Source of the DNA: Pseudopyrenochaeta lycopersici
Lineage: Eukaryota; Ascomycota; Dothideomycetes; Pleosporales; Pseudopyrenochaetaceae
DNA: 64,000 nt
NCBI GenBank assembly: GCA_003313425.1
Contig: NHZP01000048.1
Coordinates: 124,001-188,000 of the forward strand
Direction: 5' to 3'
Positions within the stretch are counted from its first letter, which is position 1. Each line of letters begins with the position of its first letter. The position numbers were made by a program, and so were the translations under genes. A model generated the notes under the pieces. That model was not told the origin of the DNA, searched no databases, and was given only the letters and a program-made list of their open reading frames with translations. Below, in pieces: positions 1-8,980 of this stretch.

Positions 1-254
1 GGTCGGCACGCGTATGGTTTTGCAAAGCTAGTCCATGGCTAAAGTGGCTGCCTTCCACCAACTAACTTGTTTAAACGACCGTTTATCGCGGATGTAATAG
101 CTTCGGCAAATTAGCCAATACCGGGTATCATGCTCTGCAATCATCCTGGGTGCTGAGGATCCACAAAGACCGTACATTCAGGGATATAGTTATGTGAATT
201 TAAGGTATTAACCTCAGACTGAATCTGAGGATGACGTATTTGAATCTCGCCGAC

Positions 255-2561
255 TCAAATTAAGCACACTGGCATCCTGTACTTCTTTAACTTTCCCCAC
301 AACTCCCCATTCATCACGCCGTGAACGTACGTCTCCCCAATCAGTCTGAAGCAGCCATCTTCCACCGGCCTCAGCACTAACGGTAATCTACCCCCCTTGA
401 ATAACCAAACCCGGTCGCCCTTCTGGAGCGATACAAGACCAAGGCCTAAGTAGCCTGTCTCGGTTGTGAAAAGCCGCCTGTCCGGACCATCGCCGGTATG
501 TCGAGTGAGCACACGACAGAACTGCCCGGTGTTGAGGTCAATCTCCTCGCGCTTCTTTGAGTGTTGTAATGGCAGATTCAGGTCGCCAGCTTCCATGCGA
601 ATCTGCACTTCGGTGTAAAGCTTAATCTCATAGGGCGTTGGCCAACAAGATCCTGTTGCATATTGCTCTTTGAGAGAAGGTAGAATCACTTGCTGGAGAG
701 CGCCATTGTGCTTCCTAACTTCAAGCCCAATGAATTGATTGAGCATGAAGTCGTGGAACATTTGCATAGAGATATGCTTCATAGAAATCTGAAAGTTGTC
801 CAGCCTATTGAGGCACAGCGTCCGCCAAAGGACATCCAAAAGAAAGACTTTGGCGTACTGGGTCGTGCTATCGACACCGTTGAGCAGATCAAACCAAGAT
901 TGCATGAGCCCCATGGTGTAGAGCAGGAACGAGTCCTCTTCGTCCCAAGTCGGTGGCATTTGTACAATGTTTTGAATCCCGGCGATGGCGCCGAGCTCAG
1001 CTCCATTCAACCAGAGCTTTTTGTCCTCAATGCGGATGGTTCTAACTCCCAGGGCTCGGTCAAATTTACCTCTGGTGGCATTATATCTGTCAGCAACATC
1101 CCCAAGTCGAAGGGGATGTGAAGAAACCGTGAAATCAGGTACCCAGGAAGGCAGATTGGTCAATCTCCGCTTAGACGGATCTTCAACATACGAGAGTAAG
1201 GTTAGTTCCGGAAGACATTGCAGGAGGATTGTAGCCGTTTTGATGTACGTTCCTACCACCGTTGCCTTATAGTCAGCTTTCAACGGCGGACTAACTTCGT
1301 ATGCAAGACCTCGTTTTAGGAACCCAAGAGCAGCGAAAATCCGATCCCTATCATCAGAAGCATCTTTGCTGCGAAGGATCCCTAGACAGTCAAGAAAAAA
1401 GGCATACCCAGCAGAGCCTCTTGGAACCCGGTAGATTTTGGCATATTTCTTCTGCGATTCGGAAGCATTCTTGACATGGTGCTGCTGAAGTTGACTAAAT
1501 GAAAGGATCTTCGTCCAGGGATGGGCTTCGGCATCGTCCTTGTCCGCGATACCCCTAAAGAAATAGCTGGAAAGCCCAGTGTACCTGAAGAATATTGGTA
1601 TCACGGCGAGCTCATCAAGAAGAAACTCATTATCACCGCAGAAAAACCTGACTTCTGTTGCAAATGCCACTTCCTGAACCACCCAGGCACGACTAAACCA
1701 TCGTCGTTCGGAAAAAAATCGATAGTAAGTATGCCAGTCGAATTGGCAATCTTTCGAGCCCAAATTCAATCGTTCATAGAGATTCGTGTGATGCCAATCC
1801 TCACGGCTCAGAGCTGTCCGGTCGTTGACCATCATGAAATAGGATATCGATGGGACAAGCTTCCTATGCAGCGCTCTAAAATCCGCAATGTCTCTCTCGA
1901 GCTCTTCACCAAGCCAGACGATAAGCTTTTGACAGCAGTTGTAGATCTTATCCATCAAGCTGACTTGTGAGGCACGCTCCACAAGGTCGTCCTGGTGGAT
2001 ACATAGCTGATCAATCCAGATCAATTGGACAGGTTCATCATTATTTTCGGTCAGTCTCTTTAACGCCTCGTAGAGGTTGCGACCGATTCCGTCCACCTTA
2101 TTAGAGGAAACTCGGAAGTACTCTCCATTTTCAGCCAGAATTCATTGCTTTGGTTCCTTGTATTCCTCCATGTAGACTGGGTCTTCTATGGGACATCCCC
2201 ACGTATACGACAATGCCACATATTGAGGAACCTGGTGGAAAGCCCAGTAGATCAATGAGCATTTCTTCTGCGTCCTGCCATCCGGAAACTGGAGAACTTC
2301 GTCATGGACCTTCAAGAGCCGAATGCCTTGATCTTTTGGAACAGAGTGGTACTCGTACTTCTTAAGGTTCGCGGGATCAAGATGAATGATCTTGTCTGAT
2401 GGAACTGGATCTGCTGGCTGAGCACGAAGGTGATCTCCAATCAGGTGCTCGTAATTCACTATTTTGGCGGATGGAATGATGAGTTGTCCCGACTTGGTAC
2501 CACCTCTACTACTGTGAGCGGCCCCAAAATCGCCGAATTTCCCCTTGAAATTCTGAAGCAT
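255..2561 (-). pseudogene. HET-domain (heterokaryon incompatibility) protein gene, interrupted by one in-frame stop
   Basis: Two open stretches in the same minus-strand frame (2561 to 2142, and onward to 255) are separated only by a TGA at 2142-2144. The first holds the HET opening motif (YVALSYTWG). Just after the stop come the typical HET residues ILAENGEYFRVSSN and NLYEALKRL, then IWIDQLCIHQDD and RAWVVQEVAFA. The full product would be about 768 residues. HET proteins trigger cell death after fusion of genetically different fungal cells. Since conserved HET residues follow directly after the stop and no GT-AG pair removes only the TGA, I read this as a nonsense mutation, not an intron. The C-terminal half (about residues 350-768) has no domain I can name. 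Alternatives are a sequencing error, stop readthrough, or a weak intron that would delete part of the motif. Confidence 0.8.
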
Positions 2562-3089
2562 CGCAAGACAATGATGTTTTGGTTGGAGCAGTGAACGATG
2601 TCACAGCTGGTTAGGTTGCCTTGCGTGGAGACATTGAAGAACGAAGCGAAGGAGCGGTCCCTATTTGATAGCGGTAGGGTTGCTAGAATGACGTTCTGTA
2701 TGCTATCCGATGTTATTTTGCTGTGCAAACCTAATAGCTCAAAAAGGGTGAAAGTAGTTGAGCTGATGTCTGTATTTCCACTAAGCAGGCTGAGAAGATT
2801 AACCGTAGCGCGGAGGAGTGGCGGAGGAGCTGATGCACAGCCACAGATTTTGATTGGAGAGAGAACCTCAACTACTGAAATCTTATCCGATACTAGCGAA
2901 GTAACCAACATAGCACAAAAATAATGCGCAGAGCGATACAAAATCAAAAATAGGCTCAAATTCTATATCCTAATACATCATATGAATGCTAAACCAGTTC
3001 TTGCGAGGCTAAATATGCAACGAGGTCCCAACACAGCTGCAGAAGTCGTGAGTCGAGCTGCTATCCTTTACTCAAGTAGGTGCTGAACC
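2562..3089. other. Intergenic, upstream of the HET gene and downstream of the GH10 gene
   Basis: This 528-bp stretch lies between the HET start and the GH10 stop. It has overlapping open frames on both strands but none resembles a known family. I see no RNA gene or repeat. Confidence 0.5.
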
Positions 3090-4190
3090 CTAGGCCTGTA
3101 ACTGTAGTCGTGTGAAGCGCAATTTCTGATGGCTCGACAATTCTTCAGCCCCCTTGGGCACACTGACAAAGTTCTTGAGAGCATTGTGAGTAGCGTAGAA
3201 CGCACCCTTGGCGGCGTAGCTCTCGTCGAACATCAAGGGTTTCGCGCCTGGCAGCCAAGTGTAAGCATGGTTATCCGTGAAGCCCCAAAAGCTAATGTCG
3301 GTGATCCCTGCTTTTAGAGCCTCGTCAATGACGCTGCCGTAGATATCGGCCTGGAGCGAGGCGTTGAGCGTGTGGACATCCATTTCAGCGATTGTTACTT
3401 CCAGTCCGAGCGCGTTGTAGGAATTGAAAATATCCGTGATTACACCCGGTACTGGAGCTACATCAGTGATGTGCATCTGCAAAGCGACTCCATCGATTGG
3501 TACACCATCCGCAACTAGCCCGGAGACTAGTTCGTAGAGTTCTATACGTTTGCCAGGGATTGATTCAACCAGATTCTCGTTGATAAAGAGCTTAGCGTCA
3601 GGGTCTGCTATTCGGGCGATGTGGAAAGCATCTTTAATGTAACTAGGGCCGAGTACTTTGTAGAAGTAGTTGGCATTCAGGCCACCGCCTTGCGTTTCCA
3701 GGGCTTCGGTGACGACGTCCCACCGATCCATCTTGCCATTGTACCGGTGCATGACTGCCTCGAAGTGAGCCGTCATCGCAGCACGAAACGCTGTGGGGTC
3801 GGTAATGTTATTCAGATAACCAGGGTTACAGCAGCTTGAAATGAGTCCGTGTCCCTTGATTACCATGTCGTTGTCTTCTGCGAAGTCAACCAGGCGGTCG
3901 AGCGTATCCCAGTTGTAGTGCCCTTCGGTCGGGTTGAGAAACGACCACTTCATCTCGTTTTCGGGAGAGAGACTGTTGAATTGCTCGGCAAGGACACTCG
4001 CAAACTGGGAGTCATCGAGGTAAGTTGGATTGATTGCCCCAGATCCAATGAGAATGTCCTTTTTGCTTGCCTCCTCCCTCAGCGGTGTGGTTCCGGTGCT
4101 AGGGAACGCGTGGGTTCCTTCGGTAACGGTGAGAAGCGCAGTAATGAGTGTTGCGGCACGAATGGTCTTTGTAGTTCTGCCTGAAGACAT
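3090..4190 (-). CDS. Secreted glycoside hydrolase family 10-like protein (xylanase fold), atypical active site
   Basis: Single-exon gene of 366 residues. The first about 28 residues form a signal peptide (ATLITALLTV core, then THAFP). The GH10 barrel follows: FNSLSPENEMKW near residue 71-82, the acid/base region RWDVVTEAL with Glu162, LFINENL near 201, and the nucleophile region VTIAEMDVH with Glu269. Both catalytic glutamates are present. In classical GH10 xylanases the residue before the acid/base is Asn (DVVNEAL), but here it is Thr161. The usual HTLVWH substrate loop reads GHGLISSCCNPGYL. The fold and secretion point to hemicellulose attack, but activity or specificity may differ from a standard endo-1,4-beta-xylanase. 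I chose the ATG at 4190 because it places the signal peptide at the N terminus; an in-frame ATG lies 45 bp upstream. No carbohydrate-binding module is visible. Confidence 0.88.
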   Translation of the reverse strand: MSSGRTTKTIRAATLITALLTVTEGTHAFPSTGTTPLREEASKKDILIGSGAINPTYLDDSQFASVLAEQFNSLSPENEMKWSFLNPTEGHYNWDTLDRLVDFAEDNDMVIKGHGLISSCCNPGYLNNITDPTAFRAAMTAHFEAVMHRYNGKMDRWDVVTEALETQGGGLNANYFYKVLGPSYIKDAFHIARIADPDAKLFINENLVESIPGKRIELYELVSGLVADGVPIDGVALQMHITDVAPVPGVITDIFNSYNALGLEVTIAEMDVHTLNASLQADIYGSVIDEALKAGITDISFWGFTDNHAYTWLPGAKPLMFDESYAAKGAFYATHNALKNFVSVPKGAEELSSHQKLRFTRLQLQA

Positions 4191-4254
4191 GTTTTCTGTC
4201 TCCCTAGTGCTCAATGGTGGGTGATGTATGACCACCTACCAAGCATCGTAGAGG

Positions 4255-4262
4255 TTTATATA
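4255..4262 (-). promoter_or_regulatory. TATA box of the GH10 gene
   Basis: The minus strand reads TATATAAA here, 65 bp upstream of the chosen GH10 start codon, a normal position for a fungal TATA box with a short leader. It supports the ATG at 4190. Confidence 0.5.
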
Positions 4263-5763
4263 TGTATTTGTGAGAAGATCGCAGATTAGGCCGTATCACA
4301 ACGTCATAGACAAACCATGGGTCTATCCGTGCTACAAGTTCAGGGTAGTGAAAGGTTAGAATCTTTGCGGTGAATGATTCAATAACACTTCGCTGCTATG
4401 CCTTGGCGACTGTTGCTGGGCGATGGCAGAACTAGGACGGTGCACGAGAAACGGGGAACGAGAAACGAGAAACGAGAGAGACCGGACCCTGGGAGACTAA
4501 GCAATCATTTCAGTACAGAATTGCAACTAAACAAACGATTGGTATACATCTTAGTATGGTTCGAGTGCATTGCTTCCCATGAATCTCGCCCAGCATCAGT
4601 CTGTATGATTGGCAATTTACTCAGCCATGCCGGTCCTAAATGAGCCGCCACTCAGTCGAAGAGATTGGCGCCACGCATTAATTAGCTACTATAAATGACG
4701 ACTGAACAAAAACCAGCCAAGACAACACACTGTACGATCTCTCCTTTCGTCATGCCTTGTACCTTCGGTAATCTCTCATTGGCTCGTAAAATTTGCCATA
4801 TTCAGCTAGGCAAGATCAGGAGGGATCAGATTAGGCTAAGGCCCGAGCTTGGGCAATGCAACGCGTCAGGGACGCCTCTATACCCTTGTTCTGCAAAACG
4901 AGAACAGCGGTACGCACAACCTTAAACGAAATACGTGCATACGTCATAAATAATGTTCAAAGCGACCATGAGGAAATTGAATGTGCGAGAGATGGTGAGG
5001 ATGACCTGGATTAGCATCGTTTCAGAACCGACGGCCAGTAACGCAATCGTCGCTCTAATGCCTACAGCCCGACTGCGACTTGAATGCTGCCATCCATAAT
5101 ACATTTACTGTCATCGTTTATCACAAGTTTTGATAGACAAGAAATGTGGGCACTATCGTCAAATATTGTAAGCTTGTTCGAAGCGAGCGTTCGATTCGAG
5201 TCTAGCATGAGTGATGTAACTGGTTCCTGACCCTTGTTGTCATTAACAAAATTAGATCCCACTGACGCGCGTCGTGGACTTTGAGCGGAATTCAATCAGT
5301 GTAAACAGATATGCAGCACGGCCATAGTAGGTTGTCCCTCAAATGATTGCAGCTAGCGAAATGCTGACTTTCAAACTCGCTTGACTTAAGCATATTTCTC
5401 TAGCAAATGCTCTTCGCCCAAAACCTGTGCAGCAGGCACATATAAGTATTGCCTCTTAGCTGCCAAGTCCCTGAACCTGGATATTATCTGGGTAATTTGG
5501 AATATGTTTACATCTATTCTAAGCTGGTGCCATTCGCAATCAGTTTCAGTATGTAGCTTGGGGGCAAGTTACATCTCGTCAGTTAACTAATCTCAAGTTT
5601 TCTACTTCACAAGTGCAGTGCAGCGCCAAAAAAAGGGAGGGGAGGCAACCCTCGAGCTCTCACAGAAAACCAAGTGGGATAGCGGATCAGCACTTATAGA
5701 CATCAACTAAAAGAGCACCAATTACTAAAATCTGGCATGGCTACGAAATAACAATAGTATAGG
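4263..5763. other. Intergenic, GH10 upstream region and downstream of the interrupted NLR
   Basis: No gene is recognisable in 1.5 kb. A short purine-rich direct repeat (ACGAGAA units) lies at about 4452-4482. The rest shows no coding pattern, RNA gene or long repeat that I can support. Confidence 0.45.
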
Positions 5764-5917
5764 TTAATTTGTCACTATATAAGAATCCTCTTTACGTAGT
5801 TCTTCCTCCAACAAATGAATGACCTCAGTATGGTCATACATTTCTGCATGGTTAAGAGCTGTTCGATTATTGTTGTCAAGAATGCGAAGATCTGCACCTT
5901 GATACAATAGCATCTGC
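5764..5917 (-). pseudogene. 3' end of the interrupted NLR gene (last ankyrin repeat)
   Basis: This is the downstream end of the NACHT-ankyrin gene, separated from its body by the hAT element at 5926-8972. Reading continues in the same frame as the upstream part once the transposon and one target-site copy are removed. It encodes VVQMLLYQGADLRILDNNN, RTALNHAEMYDHTEVIHLL and a short acidic and basic tail before TAA at 5764-5766. The ankyrin pattern and exact phase match across the duplicated 8 bp show it belongs to the gene at 8973-12664. Confidence 0.9.
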
Positions 5918-5925
5918 ACCACGTC
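5918..5925. repeat. Left 8-bp target-site duplication of the hAT element
   Basis: The sequence ACCACGTC directly precedes the left terminal inverted repeat and recurs exactly at 8973-8980 beyond the right end. Eight-base duplications are the hallmark of hAT insertion. Confidence 0.95.
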
Positions 5926-5946
5926 CAGTGATGTTATTGGATTGGA
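5926..5946. repeat. Left terminal inverted repeat of the hAT element
   Basis: This 21-bp sequence starts CAGTGATG and matches the reverse complement of 8952-8972 without mismatch. Confidence 0.95.
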
Positions 5947-6099
5947 TTGGAGCTGGATCCGAGGTTCGATCCAATCCAGTCCAGAAGGTAAGGCCTATAG
6001 GCTCCTGGTTCTCCAATATGGATCCAATAGCATTATTTCCCTTTTCGGCGATTAGTAAGCAGATTCAAGTGTAAGAGATGCATGCTGTATATTTAAATT

Positions 6100-8618
6100 C
6101 TATAGGGAAAACCTATCAAATTCGCCAGTAGTACTTTTCTCTTCCATTATACAGGGCTCTTCCTCACTGCTACCCGCCTCGCTGCCACCCTCCTCAACGC
6201 CCTCTCCCCTTTCTGCACCCTGGCCACCAGACGTCACTTCACCACCTGTCTCGCCTTCCATCGAACCTATCTCAGAGTTATCGAAAGCGTGGCGCTCAGG
6301 GCGTCCATACCAAGCCCGCAGGCATTCGCTCGCCTCAATTATATCCATCTGGAGTCGTGAACGACGATCCGTAAGGAGGAGCTTAGCACTGCTGAATAGG
6401 CGTTCGCAATCATCTGACATGGGAGGCACGGCCAATATGTCAAGGGCCATACGGGCTAAGTCCGTTTGCGAGTGATAACGCTCGTTCCAGTACTGAATAA
6501 GGTCGAATTCTTCGTCGTCGTTGAGGCGTATAACATCAGTACTGATAAACTCGTTGTAGTGGTCAATTGCAGGTACATCAAGATCGGATTCCAGTTCTAG
6601 GTGACATAGTTTTAGACGCTTGTGATTCCTAATAGAACTGAACGATTTCTCCTTCAAAACTGGGGCCTTGGATACGTGGTTAGGAGTAGGGACGCCTCCA
6701 GCGAACTTGCCTCTATATTCGTCAACCCAGAACTCCCTGACAGCATCAACGGCTGTTTGAATCCAGGGCTGCTTATCGTTGTTCCCATTCCAGACTTGAT
6801 GGTACCATTGGTTCTTGAGAGTTGGATTTAACGAAATAGCGGCGTAGTAAGCCGGTGATTCGTCGGCCTTGTTGTAGTACTGCTCGCATTTCTGCCATGC
6901 AACTTCAGCAGCAGCGGCAAGCCAATTGTAGTCGTCAGCTTCGTTCAGCTTATCCTGACTATGGCCACGCTTTCGAAGGGCGTCTTTGGCAAGCTGTTCG
7001 AATTTCTGTCGGGCAATTTGGATTTCATCAATTAGCCAGTCCAACGACTGAAAATGATCCGCAAGAGTCCACTGCTTCCCTTCATTCATTAGGGTAGCCT
7101 CGTAGAACGCCTCAAGTTGGTCATGGAGGTGGCCGAGTTCGTCCCATTGCCGTGGGGTTAGGCGGTCGTCTAGGACATCTTTTGTGCCTGACGGAGGCTT
7201 GTATTGATCACAAAAGAGCTGAATACGTTCTTTAACGTTAAGGGCGCGTCCGATAGACAGAAAGTATGAGTTCCAACGCGTGGACTGGCTCTGAATAACC
7301 TATAAAGAAAGTAGCATTAGTACCTTACTAACATCCTTAACTGCGGGTTGTGGCCGAAGGAACTCACCTCTAATCCATCAAATGCAGCTAGATCACCGCC
7401 AATCTCAATTGATCTAAAGAACTGACGACGTTGAGGACTGGCCCGAATATATCGTACGACATTATGGAGCCTTCCTATCGCACCGCGCTTCCTCCAGAGC
7501 TCACCAATTCGCTTCAAATCCCCTTCGCGATATGCAGCTTCAAGGTCCCTGCAAATCTTCTCTGCGTCCTTTCCGATGATAAAAGCCTGCGCGCAGAGGT
7601 TGGCAATATGGCCAAAACACCGACGACGTCGTCGTAGGCGCTGCTTTTTACTCATATTTGGATAAAGAGCTTGAAGGACCAGGTCAACGCAGGTATCATT
7701 TGAACTCGCGTTATCTGCCATAAAGTACCCAATTCGGCCACTAATCTTATAGTCGTCGAATATATGGAGGAGGACATCCGCCATATTCTCGCCTGAATGT
7801 TCGCCAGCGAGTTCACGAAGCGCAAGAACAGCTGTTCGTCGCTTGCCCTTTTTGTCGATGAAGTGAGCGACACAACCGAGTATGGCCAGATAATTAGGTG
7901 ACGTCCATAAGTCAAACGAAATCGACACATTGCTGTGGGCCTCTTCCATGTCCAGACGCAGCCTCTCCTTCCGTGCGTCAAACGCCTCTTTAATCCACCT
8001 GCGAATTACCAGCCTGGCCTTCGGGAGGAGCTTTGTTAGGCCAGGAAAGATGTAAAAGAGGAGTTCGCGGAAGTAGGCATTCTCAATCTGAAAGAAGGCG
8101 ATATGGCAATAGACGATCCACCGAATGAGAAGTTCCTTAAATTCGTCAAACCGGCGTCTGAATACAAGGGTGGATATATTATTGAAGTCAATGATTGATG
8201 GCTGTGACGAACCCTTCTTTCTCGGGTTGAATTCACCAGTCTTCCTATCAATTTGGTGTTTTGATTCGAGGTGGTCTAGGGCAGTAGTATTACCGTTTCC
8301 GGATGTTGGAAGCTCCTGCTGGTGATGTTTTTGTTCGCATAAGTAACAGTACCAGAACCTCTTCGTCGGATCCTGCTTGAACTGGATATCCTCGCCATAC
8401 ATCCAAACAATGGACGTCCTCTTCCTATTATGCTTCTGGGGCTTCGCCAAAACGCGGCAGCGGACATACTGCTTCCCATTCAGTTTAAACTCGTCGGGCT
8501 CGATCAACGTGTCATCGGCGACGTCATTTCGGCGAGGGCTGATAGATGATGGGGCAAGAATAATTCTGTCGGTATCTGTGGCCTTAGAGCAGCCGCTGAA
8601 GTAGCTTTTGATCGTCAT
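6100..8618 (-). CDS. hAT transposase (two exons, intact)
   Basis: Exons are 8618-7368 and 7299-6100, with a 68-bp intron (donor GTGAGT, acceptor TATAG) and phase kept, giving about 816 residues. Near the N terminus a BED-type zinc finger shows WYCYLCEQKHH and later HLESKH. The RNase-H-like core contains ISFDLWTSPNYL, YFMADNASSNDTC, CFGHIANLCAQAF and, after the intron, QSTRWNSYFLSIG. The C-terminal hAT dimerisation region reads MALDILAVPPMSDDCERLFS followed by the RRSRL motif. The tail is rich in Glu and Gly. An in-frame ATG also exists at 8720, but the start at 8618 fits common hAT N termini (MTIKSYF). The enzyme would cut and paste this element. I see no stop or frameshift. Confidence 0.93.
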
Positions 8619-8864
8619 GGTGTTACTGATAAGTGGACCGTATGGGCATGTCTGCCATATCGAGAGTACTTCAATAGATGTGCGTGACGCGTTTTCCCAA
8701 AGAATTTTATTAGGAAACATCGTCCTTGTAGCATTACGCGGTATGACAGACGCGTGTACTGGTGCTTGGTGCTGCTACAACAAATTCGCTTGAGTCGCTA
8801 CCTGTCTAATCGAGTTTAGCCTTTGCCCAGTTGGGTTAAGTCATTGGAGCTCCAGGAGCCTACA

Positions 8865-8972
8865 GCGAATCGATCCAATCCAATCCAAATATTTGAGGCA
8901 CCGGATCCACCCCATCCAAATACGATCCACGCCAGTCCAATCCAAATGCCCTCCAATCCAATAACATCACTG
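8865..8972. repeat. Right subterminal repeat cluster and right terminal inverted repeat of the hAT element
   Basis: Repeated CCAATCC/GATCCA motifs occur over about 100 bp next to the right end, and similar motifs lie at 5937-6025 by the left end. The last 21 bp (8952-8972) are the right inverted repeat. In other hAT elements such subterminal motifs bind transposase. Confidence 0.8.
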
Positions 8973-8980
8973 ACCACGTC
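8973..8980. repeat. Right 8-bp target-site duplication of the hAT element
   Basis: ACCACGTC is identical to 5918-5925. Removing the element and one copy restores the ankyrin reading frame. Confidence 0.95.

Larger units (their letters stand above)
5926..8972 (-). mobile_element. Complete hAT-superfamily DNA transposon (3,047 bp) inserted in the NLR gene
   Basis: The element has perfect 21-bp terminal inverted repeats beginning CAGTGATGTTATTGG (5926-5946 and, inverted, 8952-8972). It is flanked by identical 8-bp duplications and encodes one full-length transposase on the minus strand. Copies of a GATCCAATCC/TCCAATCC motif cluster within about 100 bp of each end and are probably transposase-binding subterminal repeats. 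All parts needed for an autonomous element are present, and the duplications and inverted repeats have no mismatch, so insertion looks recent. It splits an ankyrin-repeat codon run of the NLR gene. Confidence 0.95.

Noticed and set aside
2459..2959. Open frames on both strands at 2459-2959 as small genes
   Set aside because: They overlap each other and the HET start, have no family features, and look like chance frames.
5926..6025. Repeated CCAATCC motifs as CCAAT promoter boxes
   Set aside because: They cluster symmetrically at both transposon ends and continue from the inverted repeats, so they are better explained as subterminal transposon repeats.
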